Positions 21,641-33,192 are shown, numbered from the stretch's first letter. The stretch: DNA of 64,000 nucleotides from Artocarpus heterophyllus (GCA_025403435.1 CM046341.1:496001-560000); one strand, 5' to 3'. The notes: generated by a model not told the origin, from the letters alone. Made by a program: numbers and translations.

Positions 21641-22830
21641 AATTGGAATTAGACTTCTTCCATCATGTATAACATAGTCACAACAAGTCTTCTTATCATA
21701 TTGGACAATATTTATCAGTAAATTGGGGCTGACACAACAAAATCTACACATTTCAGAGGCATCCAAATATAGCCAAGTTAAAATGGGCTAACTACTAACT
21801 GTCAAAATCAAATCAATGGAAAACAAACATTCAACTCAACTTAGGAGTGGAACATGCTCTCCAGAAAGATGGAAGCCAAGCATGTACTCCCGAATTTGTT
21901 CTCTGCAGTTCGGAATGGTTCTTATTTAGTGTATTTATTAGACTGTTTTCATGAGCTTTTTAACTTACCATTTGGAGAAGCAGGGGATCCAAATTAAACA
22001 TGCTCTGGATTTGTGGGTCATGTATTCATCTTAACAAAGTTGTGAAGCCGGCTCACTCCATACTTGAACATGTCATCGGTTGGTTTTCTTTTCTTGTAAA
22101 CATCTCCGCCAACAGAATTCCATAGCTGCACACGTCCCCTTATGTTGTCTCTTTGCTTCCACAGTTCATTTTTAACATGATATGCCAAATAATTGTGAGC
22201 ATCATGCACAAGATAATGATAAACATCTATGCCAAGAAGAATATAAAGATATAGCACTCCTATGACTGAAGATTTCCATAACTTATAAAATATAATTATA
22301 ACTGTATCTCCACTTAAATGTGAGGGATTTATTCATAACTAAATAAGAAGAATCAAGCGATGGTAGTATATAATGGTGAGCCAACATTTCCATTAAGTTC
22401 ATGTGAACTAGCTAACAAAGCTCAAAACAAAAAGCATACAAAAAGAAAAAAGAAGAACAGAAAAAGAAAACACAAAGGATAGAATCCTTACCATAGCATA
22501 TTTCTGGTCAAATTACATATTTCAGAATTCACTGTCCTCTGTTTCCCCGGATCCATTCTGTAATATCAAATTCAGAGATATAGTAGAACACTGAGTGGGA
22601 TAAATTTTATATTAAATGGAAATTTTCCATTAAATTTTATGTTATATCATATAGGGCATAAAATAACACCAAAAAGCAGAACACAATCTATTGTGTATTT
22701 CTTGGCCATCCCTATATAGAACTATAACTCTGAGGAAGGAAACTTCCCCCAATATCTCTTACCTAATTAATCAACAAGTTAAGAAAACAATTAATCTTCA
22801 TTGCAGAAAGATTCTCGTATAAAATTAGAA
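21640..22830. other. TNL1 3' flank, paralogous to 40030-40810, with RLK scrap
   Basis: Bases 21675-21760, 21850-22130 and 22730-22820 match 40074-40160, 40205-40470 and 40690-40800 in the same order and orientation (for example GACAATATTTATCAG, CCCGAATTTGTTCTC and TTAAGAAAACAA). On the minus strand 22018-22130 reads KKRKPTDDMFKYGVSRLHNF, a kinase subdomain IX-X scrap of an LRR-RLK. No intact gene is present. Confidence 0.7.
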
Positions 22831-23007
22831 TTTTATACACTAATTGCTCCTTTTGGTAGTCTCTTATCTGAGAACTAAGCAAGTTGCTTATAACTATTGG
22901 AATTATTATTTATATCTAGTTAATAAAATTTTGTTCCTTCTTTTATTTAAGCACTTCATTTTAAATATCACCACAAGTGTTTCAGAGAAAATGAGAACCT
23001 ATCTGTA

Positions 23008-23408
23008 CTACAGAGCTATAAACTGTGAGAAGTTCATAATTGTATATTTACCTAAAATTTGGGAGAGAAAGCTTGAGCAGCAGCAAAAATCAAAACATTT
23101 AATTCTCTCTAAACATGAATCTTTTGTATCAGAGCTGATGGCTTGAGTTGCACTAGGTTTTGGCCCATTAATTATACCATCTGAATCGTCTTCGGTAATA
23201 ATATTTTTGGTCTGATCTCCAACAGAACTAATTGACAATGGTATGTTTACAAAGACTGCTTCCTCATGAGTCGTCCTACAGTCATGGGACGGGCCTGCGG
23301 ATTTCCTGTGGTCATCAAGCGGCACTTCCAAGCAAGACAGATTGTTGTTGACTTGATCGGGTGCATCTGCACAAAAGTTAATGGTTTCTGACTCAGCTTG
23401 GGATTGTT
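23008..23408 (-). CDS. TNL1 exon 6: C-terminal tail
   Basis: Follows acceptor AAACAG and reads AESETINFCADAPDQVNNNL, then EVPLDDHRKSAGPSHDC, ending MNFSQFIAL and a stop. The same tail is recognisable behind the other two paralogs (32025-32310 and 41099-41398), which supports a true exon. No known domain. A donor-like GTAAAT after TTTTAG (23051 downward) also exists and a further small exon cannot be excluded. Confidence 0.65.
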
Positions 23409-26400
23409 CTGTTTTTTTAAAAAAAGAAAAAAGAATTAGCTTGGCTTTTACCAAAAAGAGAAGAAGAAGTAGAAGTCGAAAGTATAATAATAATGAAAAA
23501 AAAAATCTAACTTCTTAAAATAATTGCAAATGTGCATTGGTGTCTTTATAATGTACTTTTGTGTACTTTTATAAAACACACTACTTATACGATGTTTCCT
23601 ATTGCAAAGGATTTTGGGGTCACTGAAAGCAATACCAACTTCTTGTGGACATAATTCCGGATCAGTCAACAAAGAGAATACAATGTTAGAGTCTGAGAAT
23701 TTGATCCTGCCATCTGACATCCGCGGAGTGAATGCACTTGATCCAATATCATATGAGGATGCTGTCATGCTTAAAAAATCATAGAAAGTTGGTGGATCTT
23801 CCAAGCATGCCTCCTTGCCCTGTTCCACTGCCTCAATGTCCGTAACAAATTTGAGACATTTCATATATGGATTGATGTTGATACCATGTTCACTTGCTTT
23901 CCCGGCATATTCGAAGAACTTCTCGGAGCTCATATTGTTGAATACCTTGATGATGGCTGGTACTTTTTCAACATATAACATGTGGATCCCACACCTTTTC
24001 ACTTTGTATTTAAAAGAACATTCATGATGTAAGGAAAGAGATTCTGCACAGAAGAAGTCGAATGACATCTCTACTGCATCACATTCCTTAAGGGAGCTTT
24101 TATAGCACTCATACCACATGAAGACATGATCCGATCTAAGAATGTCTTCATTGATTTCTTTCCTGTCCTCACGACTAAAGGAAGTTTTGTCCAAAATCAG
24201 AGGAAAAGTACCACAGTCGTGGCTTTGGCCACATTTCGTTTTCATATGTAATGCAGAGTATATAACAATTTCTTTATCTCTAAAACTCTCAGGCAGCAAA
24301 TATAGACCCTCAAATGAAAGAACAACGCATGCAACAAAACCAGAGAAGTTGGCGCTATCCCAATTTGCTGGAAGCTTGATGGTTATTGTTGAAGAACCCT
24401 CAGATTGGTGCCTCATCCACTTAGGAACCATGTTTCCGGGATAGCAAACTTTGATAGTAGGAACCATGAATATGCTCTGTAACATGGAATAGATAAAAGA
24501 ATTGTAAAAATAGCACAAAAGTTTCTATCAACAATATAAACTAACAGAGAAATAACGACATACCTTGTGGTCAACTTCTACCCTGGGAATTATAGTGGTA
24601 CAAATAACTCTACACAAGAAATCCACCTCCAATGCATTATATGCTGTTTGGTCCAATTTCAAGCACTCACAAAAGAACAATTCTATATTTTTCGAAGGAG
24701 AATTGAAACGATAATCTAGAAGTGTAGGCCCTGAAGTTAACAGAGTCTCCAGTGACAGGCATCCGTTTGCATTAAGTTGTCTTATAGACTCTGGAAGTTT
24801 TGGCAAAGATTGAAGGTTCTCACAATGACTTATATCAAGATAATATAGGCTACGAAGGAATTTTATGGTTGAAGGTATAGTAACAAACATGTTTCCTTTC
24901 AAATATAGTTTAGTCAATGAGAATAATGAGTCAATCCTGTGAGGGATTTCAGATATATTGCAATAACTCAAATCCAATTCTTCTAAATGGTACAAACGAA
25001 GTAACTCATCTGGGAAAATTTCAAGTTTCCAACAGCCAAAGAGGGAGAGACTGGTAAGACAGGTTAAGCTACTGAGGCATCTTGGGATGGTCTTAAAATT
25101 TCTGCAACATCTTATTGATAGCTTACGTAGACCAATTATATTTGTAAATGATGAGGGTAAGTCTTGGATCCCTGTTTCATCTAGACAAAGATAGTCTAGA
25201 TTTTCCATAGGCTCCAAGATTTCTGGGAAGTGTTTCAAGTTTGAGCAACTATGAAGGTCAAGTTCTTTAAGAGCTTTCAACTTATAAAAGTTGGATGGTA
25301 AACTCTCAAGCCTTTGGCAAGAACGCATGCTGATAGATTTGACTCCATGGACACACTCAATTGATGTTGTTGGCATTTCTTGTATTGGCGTGCAGGACAA
25401 ATCCAATAACTCTACATTCCTTGGAAGCTTTGGAAAAATTTCCAGGTTTTTACAATCACAGAGATCCAAATAAAAAAGGTTTTCATGTGACCTAATTGAT
25501 AAGGGTAGTTCTTTTACCCCGGTCCTGATTAAGTGTAATATTCTGATATTCCCAGATATCTCAGGAAGAATTTTCAAATTAGTGCAGCAAGAGAGGTCAA
25601 GAGATCCAAGGGCTCTTTTGTTGTTGTAGTTTTGATCCATAGATTTGAGCCCGTCGAAAATTGGAAAATTTAGTGGTGGAACTTTAACTAAACTTATACA
25701 ACCGTAAAGTTTGATGCTTTCAAGTCTTGAAGCGTGAGAGAGATCTGGGATTTCAACCAATTGCAGAGAGTAACTCAAATCAATATGTTTTAGATTTCCA
25801 AGAGGCTGAAATAGAAAATAAAATAGCTTAACATAAGTCACTTATTAAGTAAAAACAAAAATAAAGAAAATTAACAATAATAATCATGTTGGTGATAAAG
25901 AAAATTAACAAGAATAATCATGTTGGTGACTATGATAATAATAAAAATAACTTCAACAACATAATCAACGAAAGATATTCCATACAGTTTGATAAAAATA
26001 GTTATCTATCCTATACTTGAATAGTTGAACTCCATAACAACCAAAAAAAAAAAAAACAACAGCAACAAGAAGAACAACAACAGTAATAAAGCATACCTGA
26101 ACTCCATCCCACAATTGCGTAAGTTGACTATAAGGCATTTCAAGTTCTACAAGAGATTCTGGTTTAAATTTCGATGGCAAAGTTTTTGATGGGTAAGTTC
26201 CACCAGTTGAGATATCTCAATGAAGAAGGAAGGCAGAGAAGATTCAGACCTTGATGAAGATATACTTCGCACTTTTTGCCAGTATTGTGGTTAGAATTGC
26301 AAATTTTGAGCAATCTCAAATTATTCATTGGTTGAAATACTCTAGGTTTTAAGCATAAATTTTCATCAACTTTAGACATGTCCAAGAATATTCCTTCAAT

Positions 26401-29400
26401 TCTTTGTGTACCCTGACATCATGAAGAAATTATATATAGATCAACAAGCAAAAATAGCAGGAAAAATAAAAGAAAAAACCCTAAATTATGATATATCTAA
26501 TACCTTCTGTATACAATTCCTTTATCTATTAATGTTTTTATTGTAGAAAATCAAGTCCTTTAATTTTATAAAGAAAAAGTCAATGTATATATTTTATAAA
26601 GAAAAAGTCAATGTATATAAAAGCTTACTTTATTACTTTTTAAGACATGCAAGACATCTTGAGCATTCCATAATCTACTATTTTTAGCAAGCTCTTGACG
26701 AAGTTCATGACGAACAAGTTCCCATCCCATCTTTTGTGTCAAATCATGCATCCAAAGCTTCACATTCCACAACCGACTACGCATAGCAAGCTCTTGACAA
26801 GATTCTTGACGAACAATTTCCCATCCAATCTCTTGTATCAAATCATGCATCCAAAGCTTATGATTTTCAACAATAGTTACGAGGGATCTTTCAATGAGAA
26901 CATTAATCCCTATTAGAGAAGCTTCATCTAATATTCCTTCTATAAAATGTCTATCCTCCCCCTTAAAAAAACACGCAATATCTAGGAATATAGACTTCTC
27001 TGTATGACTTAGAGAATCATAACTCATTTTCAACACTTTCCGATCTGTTTCATCAGGACCTAATTTTTCCAGTTTGCTCAAGGTGCTTTTCCATTCTTCT
27101 CTGCTCCTACAATAAAGATGAGAACCCAAAACTTTAATAGCCAATGGATTGCCTCTAGCATAATCTACCATTCTCTTTGCTGGATATGTATAGTCTGTGC
27201 TCATAGAAGAGACTCGTTTAAAGGCTTTTAGGTAAAAGAGTCCACGAGCTTCATTAGAATCTGATGGATCAACTTCATATATCTCATCAGCTCTGCTTAA
27301 AAGCAACTTCTTGTCTCTACTTGTTATAACTATTCTACTTCCAATACCAAAACAACACTCTTCAACTAAATATTCTAGTTGTTCGACCTCATTGACATCG
27401 TCAAGAACAAGAAGCACCTTTTTACGATGGAGTTGGACATCTTTGAAGGAACTTTCCATATTTACACTTACACAATTCAGTACTTTGCAAAAAAGCTTTT
27501 CCTTTAAACTCTTTAGATCATGTTTACTTGCCTCCTCCTTCACGTTTGTGAAAAAACAACTATCAAATTTATGAGAGACTAGCTTGTACAAGGTTTCAAC
27601 TAGAGTTGTTTTTCCTATACCATACATGCCACAGACGCCGACAATGCGAACAGTTGGAGAGCCAATACAAAGTAACGATTCCACTTTCTCAAGACGTTTA
27701 CTTATTCCAACTAGATTATGAGAATCATCTGCAACAATACTTGACGAGGTGGTATCTAATTTTTCAATGACTTTCTTGACAATCTTCTCAATAAATTCGT
27801 ATTCATACCTGTCGTATACATATGCATAGTACAAAAGAAAAGGAAAATGGCAGTTAGTGAAGGGGAAAGAAAGCAAACAAACTACAGTTGGTAGATTGCA
27901 GTAGTTTTATTAGTTTAGCTCTAATCCTATTATTGTTGGGACCATTAAGTATTGAGTGTTGTTATCCTATAATCTTTGTTTTGAGTATGATGGCCTAGTG
28001 GTAATTATAGAGTACCATTGTGGGCTTTTGTCACAAGTATTAGTGTTAGCTAGGTTACTTCTGTTTGGTAGTGTTTTTATTTTGGTTTTTGTTTTTGAAA
28101 AAATCAAAAAATGAAAATGATTTGAAAAATATACTAAAATAGTTTTTAAAATTGTGTTTGGTTGTATATGGTGGTATATTTTTAAGAACAAAACATTTTT
28201 AATAAAAAAATATTAATATCACAAAACCAAATTAATTTTAATTATACTATTTGATTAATATAATACTTATTAATAAAATTAATTGGAATAAAAAATCAAG
28301 AGGATTAGATCATCTTCCTCTACTCAGCCCCCCACCCTCCAATGCCCAGCTGCCCCCTAACAGGCCACCGTGGACAACCCTAACCCCATCACCAACGGCC
28401 CCCAATGCCCTAACAACCTAGCCCCAACAGTGGAGGCCGGGCCCAATTGTCAACAGTCAAAATCGCCCTCCAACTACGTCTAGCAATTGGGCGACAAAGT
28501 GATCGCACGGCGGGATGAATAAGCCACTGGTCAGCATGCTCCGGCGAACTCCAATGGCTGGGTAATGACGAGATCTAGTGGTGGATCAAGGATGGGCGAA
28601 CTTAAGTGGCGATCATAGCGATCGAGGACTACTCAGATGACCACAACGGCGAAATATGCTAGGCTTGGTTGCTCCAACGATGAATTGGGGTGGGCTGCTC
28701 CAATGAGGATGGGTCTCTAGCGTCACCGATCTCTAGGTCCAAATTGAGGGAGTGAGAGAGAAGCGTGGTAGAGAGTTGAGAAAATTTTGAAAACAGCTTC
28801 TTCTTTTTTTTTTTTTTTGTTATCAAAAGCTGAAGAAATTTTGGCTCTTTTTGAAAAAAAATTCCATTTTTATTTTCCACAAAATTTTAACCAAACATGT
28901 TTTTAGAATCATTTATACTTTTTACGTTTTTAAAAATATGAAAAAATATTTCAAAAACAAAACCAAACACCTACTGTTAGGCTTGTTTCCTATTTGTTTA
29001 GTCTTCAATTTAAAGTGTATAAGACCACACCTCCATGTAATTTTACCATTAAATTGTTAAAATTATTTTTTTCTTATATGCTTAACCCACCAATGAACCT
29101 AAATTTCATCAGGAGAGTTGATTTAAAACTTTTAGTTGATTTGGTGGGTTAAATTTAAAATTAATCTACTCAAACTTGATTAAGTAGGCTAAGGGCCCGT
29201 TTGTTTCGATACTTAAATCACAATTCGAATCATTTTGCTATAGTATTTTCTCTCACAAAAATTTAAATCTTTATTCAAATACTCTATTCAAATACTTGAA
29301 CCAAACGAGCCTTAAAAGTTTTTAAAAACTCATCTAACTTATCCGATATTCACCCCATGACTAGATAATAGGCTTCCTCACCTATAGGGCCTTCAATAAA

Positions 29401-30145
29401 GGGTTACCTAGGGGGAGTATGTTAGGTAGCCACCTTGCCATACCTTTTTTTATCAAAACATAAAATATTAATTATAGTAAAATTGTTGAAATTTACCGTC
29501 TTTATAACAAGAAAAAAAAATAGATCAACAACATAAAATAATCGTGGCGTAGTTTTTCCGAGTGTAGATCTATGGAGCAGGCATGATCGTAGTCATTTAA
29601 TTAACAGTGGAATATTAATAGATATATATACACACATATAACACTACCACTTACTCATCTTGTTGCAAATGAAAGCCAGATAGATCAACGGCTCCTTTCA
29701 AAGCATTCCTCCACTTTTCCACTTTGCTTTTGTCATGCATAAAAATTTTTTGATGTGCTTCAAAAGCTGCACCATAACTTCCCCTTTGGTTTCTTATGTC
29801 TGATGGATCGACCTGATAAAAGATAGGTAAAACAAAATGCCCTCTTTCCTTCTTGCATTTGAGTATGTGCACTAATTCTTCTAAGCACCATCTTGAAAAA
29901 GCGTAATCCTTTGAGAAGATGACAAGCAAAAGTTGTGATTCCTCAATTGCGGTCAAGAGAGCAGGTGAAATTTCCTCTCCTCTCTCGAGGCTTTTCTCAT
30001 CTATGTAGGTCTGGATTGAATTCCGACGTAATGCAGCATAAAGATGACTAACAAAATTCTTACGAGTTTCCTCACCTCTGAAACTGAGGAAGACGTCGTA
30101 CTTGTATGAATAATTCGGCACAGACGAAGAAGAAGCAACAGCCAT
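23008..30145 (-). CDS. TNL1: TIR-NB-ARC-LRR-C-JID immune receptor gene, six exons, one 1-bp frameshift
   Basis: Predicted exons, 5' to 3': 30145-29655 (TIR), 27808-26629 (NB-ARC), 26412-26097 (linker and first LRR), 25805-24564 (LRRs), 24476-23591 (C-JID), 23408-23008 (C-terminal tail). Every junction has GT/AG, and phases agree throughout if one extra base in exon 3 is discounted: 4515 coding bases, about 1504 residues, normal for a long TNL. As written, the frame breaks at 26183-26187 and would stop soon after, giving a truncated TIR-NB-ARC protein. Such proteins act in the cytosol or nucleus: effector recognition drives oligomerisation and TIR NADase signalling through EDS1 helpers. The start is the ATG at 30145; a GTG two codons upstream is not needed. 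A weak TATA-like element lies at 30226-30240. It is the only near-complete member of the local cluster. Confidence 0.88.
23591..24476 (-). CDS. TNL1 exon 5: C-JID (post-LRR jelly-roll) domain
   Basis: Begins SIFMVPTIKVCYPGNMVPKW followed by MRHQSEGSSTITIKLPANW and FSGFVACVVLSFE, the conserved beta-strands of the C-terminal jelly-roll/Ig-like domain. In RPP1 and ROQ1 this domain helps contact the effector. Further on, DHVFMWYECYKSSLKECDAV and VKRCGIHMLYVEK are typical. I place the donor at GTATAAGT (23590 downward) because it restores phase with the next exon; the frame itself stays open past it. Confidence 0.82.
24564..25805 (-). CDS. TNL1 exon 4: leucine-rich repeats
   Basis: 414 codons without a break. 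It starts PLGNLKHIDLSYSLQLVEIP and contains a long series of about 22-25-residue repeats of the plant TNL form (L..L.L..C..L..LP), for example NLKILPEISGNIRILHL, LKALKELDLHSCSNLKHFP, and the longer LTKLYLKGNMFVTIP. The last part, SGPTLLDYRFNSPSKNIELF, leads to CECLKLDQTAYN, the conserved post-LRR segment. This domain normally recognises the effector. The donor is GTATGT after GACCACAAG. Confidence 0.9.
26097..26412 (-). CDS. TNL1 exon 3: linker and first LRR, frameshifted
   Basis: Begins GTQRIEGIFLDMSKVDENL, the usual start of the third TNL exon, and continues FQPMNNLRLLKI and SSLRYLNWWNLP. The frame then needs a change of register to read PSKFKPESLVELEMPYSQLT and LWDGVQ. The run of five T on the plus strand (26183-26187, AAAAA in sense) is one base too long. 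The exon is 316 bp; the intact paralogous exon in TNL2 is 312 bp, a multiple of three. The cause may be a real mutation or a homopolymer sequencing error. Confidence 0.88.
26629..27808 (-). CDS. TNL1 exon 2: NB-ARC with duplicated MHD segment
   Basis: Motifs in order: P-loop GMYGIGKTT (third residue Tyr where Gly is usual), RNBS-A with CFFTNVKEEASKHD, kinase-2 KKVLLVLDDVNEVEQ, RNBS-B GSRIVITSRDKKLL, GLPL-type GNPLAIKVLGSHL, RNBS-D SIFLDIACFFKGED, then two MHD copies. The segment LWMHDLIQEIGWEIV through SRLWN is followed 33 residues later by LWMHDLTQKMGWELV through SRLWN: an in-frame 99-bp tandem duplication. Only the second copy continues into the normal AQDVLHVLKSNK. The MHD His-Asp contacts ADP and holds the switch off in known NLRs. 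The exon ends at donor GTAAGC (26628 downward). Confidence 0.92.
28066..28974. mobile_element. Probable non-autonomous DNA transposon with GC-rich core
   Basis: The left end reads TTGGTAGTGTTTTTATTTTG and the right end, reversed, AGTAGGTGTTTGGTTTTGTT, both followed by TTTTTGAAA, giving imperfect terminal inverted repeats. The interior 28320-28720 is much richer in G and C than the surrounding intron and has no open frame on either strand. The ends resemble hAT or Mutator-type small elements. No clear target duplication was found, so boundaries are approximate. Confidence 0.45.
29191..29313. mobile_element. Tourist-like MITE (123 bp)
   Basis: Ends AAGGGCCCGTTTGTTTCG and, in reverse complement, AAGGCTCGTTTGGTTCAA. 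GGGCCCGTTTG-type termini are usual in PIF/Harbinger-derived MITEs. No coding sequence. The target duplication is uncertain (TAA against TTA). Confidence 0.55.
29655..30145 (-). CDS. TNL1 exon 1: TIR domain
   Basis: Residues 1-163. YDVFLSFRGEETRKNF at 16-31 is the TIR beta-A/alpha-A signature. LERGEEISPALLTAIEES is box 2. SRWCLEELVHI at 84-94 contains the Glu (E90) equivalent to the catalytic NADase residue of plant TIRs. FYQVDPSDIRNQRGSYGAAF is box 3. The exon ends GATGA at the donor GTAAGT (29654 downward), leaving two bases of a Glu codon. All key TIR residues that I can check are present. Confidence 0.92.
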
Positions 30146-32024
30146 TGTCACACGCTCTCAGGGGCAATTGCCTTTGGAATATAAAGAGTAAAGAGATTAA
30201 AGAGAGATTATGAACATTAATGTCAGGCTTATAAGTATAGTTTTAAAAGTTGAACACGATGACCAAGTGGTTAAGACATTTACTTTGTAATTTGAAGGAA
30301 AATTCTTGGAAGGTAAAAAGAAGAATATGACGAGTAAGAGAGTGACATCACATCATGCATATATACAATTTGTATCACCATGTGAATGGGAGAACTACAC
30401 ACTTCTTTTCTTCTTCTTGGATTCCTTTTTTTTTTTTCTTCTTTTTCCATTGTGCGTGGAAAGTGACGAAGGAAAAAGTCAGGAAGTGGGGTGAGCGAAT
30501 GCTTTAGGAAATGTGGGTGCAATTGTCCTCCACCTTTGAATTTTTTATAGATTACTTAAAAAAAAAGTAAGTGTTGCCCTTTTCCTTTTATGTGTCACAC
30601 TTGTAAGACCAGCCTAGTCCTGCGGCAAGACTTTAAAGACTTTCTTTATGTTTCTATATTTATTTTAAGCATGCATTTATAAGGCCCCAAAAATTAAGAA
30701 CTGGAAATAGTAGATTTTAGAAATTTGTAATGAGTTATTAGTGTGCCAAATAAAAAAAAAAAAAGGGTAGCATTTTCATAATCTACATGTTTGAAAGTGT
30801 AAGTTCGTTCATTTTCGGTACTAAGTGGTTTGTACCGATGTAGTTTCGTTATTTATATTTATTGTCTGAGAAAAATTATACTCAAATTGTTTTAAATATA
30901 TTTGAACTTTTAAGCCCTTGCAAGACGGTGATTTTATTTTTATGAATTTTCAAGTTCATTTCTCAGAATTTAAATCTAGATTATTTTTGTGTTAATTTTA
31001 AATTAGTCGCGGTCTTATCGTGACATCTTTTGTGATAATTAAATGTGTAGTTTTCCCATAGTTGCTTACTTCAACACAAGTAGGCCAGGAAAGTTGCCAT
31101 CACAAAAAGAAAAAGGAAACCTAATTGTCCTACCTCTTTCGATGGTCCGCATAGGTATGTGGTTAAGCAATATGTCCTCGATCTCAATGAAGTTAATGAT
31201 GCATGTCATACTGCTTTTTTGACCATCACACTTCTTCGCCATCAAAACTGCAAAATGATAAGGAAAGTGCAATTTGATAATTGCAACATTCTCTAATTTT
31301 ATCTGTTAATATTTTGGCTGATTTTATCGTGGTTTTTATTGCAAAATTCCAAGCTGCTGCGAATATATAAAAAAAGCATATCCCATTTTTATTGCCAATA
31401 TGCATTCTCCAACCAAAAACTAGTTCGAAACCAGGGTAGACAGTATCAAAGTATCATTAAGTTAGAGTTAGAGAGAATGAAAGTACTAGTAAATCAAGAG
31501 ACGATCCTCAAGACTTTTATCTTTTTTTTTTTTTTTAAAGAAAAAGTCATTTATATGTATGTATATATTCTATAAGGGCTGGTTTTCTTTTTCTTTTTTT
31601 TTCCCAATAAGACGAGCAATATTAATAGAGAAATATATTAAATGTGCCGTTAGATGACCTTCACTAAAAATTTAGTACATGAACAATTAACCCTACAGAG
31701 GGAGAAAACGTAACTAATAGAAGTGGATGATGGACCCAAGTTTGGCGGAGTCATTGGATGCCTCATGGGTTCACCAAAATAAGGTATGGGTCTGATTAGT
31801 GAGCAAGAAAACGGACCATACTAGTAACCAAACGATCCTTCATTTCAAGGACCAAAACCTGGGCCTCCAAATGCCCGGCTACCCTTGGAAAAGATAAATC
31901 GCAAATTTAGCATGTAGGGAGATGTATTGGCAACTTATAATAGAAGAGTTGCCAATAAATTAGCATGCATGTCTGAATAAGAGCCAAAAAAAGGGGTCCG
32001 ACTCCTACCAACAGATGTTTGGCA
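30146..32024. other. Intergenic between TNL2 and TNL1
   Basis: No gene is recognised. It holds the presumed TNL1 promoter (30146-30500, with polypyrimidine runs), A/T homopolymers, and no paired transposon ends that I could see. Confidence 0.6.
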
Positions 32025-32310
32025 TCAAATTTTAACGAAAATAAGGATTGACAAATATAATTTTAACATGTCTGCTAAATGAACGAAAGGCAAAACATAG
32101 GATGAGAGAAAATAAAGGAACCTTGAATCTCCAAGCCTGGGCCTTTTAGACTTTGGTTGATCGCATCCCTGGGATGGGCCTGCGGAGTTGCTTTCGGCAT
32201 CAAGTGGCATTTCCGTGCTGAAACGATCATAGAATCTGGGGGAAGATTGTGAGTCAGAGAGATTGTTGACTTGCTCTGGTGCATCTGCATCAAAGTTGAT
32301 TTACGTTCCT
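32025..32310 (-). pseudogene. TNL2 C-terminal tail exon
   Basis: FDADAPEQVNNLSDSQSS followed by PLDAESNSAGPSQGC aligns with the TNL1 tail. It then has QPKSKRPRLGDSR, a basic, nuclear-localisation-like stretch absent from TNL1. Donor-like AAGGTTCC follows. Confidence 0.6.
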
Positions 32311-32397
32311 AAAAATAGTTCTCAGTTTATCTTATAGGTAAAAGGCGATGTAAAAGAAGGGGAAAAAAACTAGTGTATCGAAATAACTGCAACCACA

Positions 32398-33192
32398 CTA
32401 GTTACGTTGTGTCATGTACAGAGGACTTTTTGAGCCTCCGAAACCACCTTTGATCCGGTTGTTAGATGTCCACGGAGCAAATGCACTTGATCCAATGTCA
32501 TATGAGAATGCTCCCATGTCGGAAAAATCATGGGTCGTTGGCAAATCTTCTGAAAAAGCCTCCATATCCTCTGCTTCCATGTATTGGACAATGCTGATAC
32601 AACGTTCCTCTGCTTCTATCATGTATTCCACGTATTCCTGGATGCTCATGTCGAATTCATTGATGACTTCTTCTTCAACATATAACATGTGGACCCCACA
32701 CCTTTTCACTTGGTATTTAAATGAACATTCATGTCCTATAGCATATTCATTTTCTTGACAAAAGAAGACGAATGACATTTCTACTGCATCAACATAGTCA
32801 TCATACTTCTCAAGGGAGCCACGATAGATGTCATGCCACATGAATGCATGATCCGATATAAGCATCTCCCCTTCTTCTTGCCCATCTTCTCTACCAAATT
32901 CTGATTTGTACAAGTTCCAATCAGAAGAACCACAGTTGTAGCTTCGACCATATTTTGTTTTCATATGTAAATCACAACGTAATATAAGGGCATAATCGTC
33001 ATCTAGATATCTTACACCATTAGAGCTGCTCAAATGAAAGAACAACGCACGTGACAAAACCAAAGAAGTTGGAGCTATGCCAATTTGGTGGAAGCTTTAT
33101 AGTTGTTGTTGACGACCACTCGGATTGATGGCGCATCCGCTTTGGAATTTCTTTCCCGGGTAGCAAGCTTTTATTGAATAGTTCTCGAGTTC
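32398..33192 (-). pseudogene. TNL2 C-JID exon (broken)
   Basis: PGKEIPKRMRHQSEWSSTTT and NFFGFVTCVVLSFE are in one frame; after about 33030 the frame changes and reads DLHMKTKYGRSYNCGS, DHAFMWHDIYRGSLEKYDD and VKRCGVHMLYVEEE, ending SKSPLYMTQRN. Confidence 0.85.

Larger units (their letters stand above)
27809..29654 (-). other. TNL1 intron 1 (long, carries two DNA elements)
   Basis: 1846 bp between the TIR and NB-ARC exons. TNL genes usually have a short intron here; this one is enlarged by the elements at 28066-28974 and 29191-29313. Donor GTAAGT and acceptor CGACAG are normal. Confidence 0.8.

Noticed and set aside
30146..30151. Earlier GTG start for TNL1
   Set aside because: Nuclear plant genes start with ATG, and the ATG at 30145 gives a standard short N-terminus before the TIR.
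30280..30522. 80-codon frame upstream of TNL1
   Set aside because: Low-complexity Lys/Phe-rich translation of polypyrimidine promoter DNA, no homology recognised.
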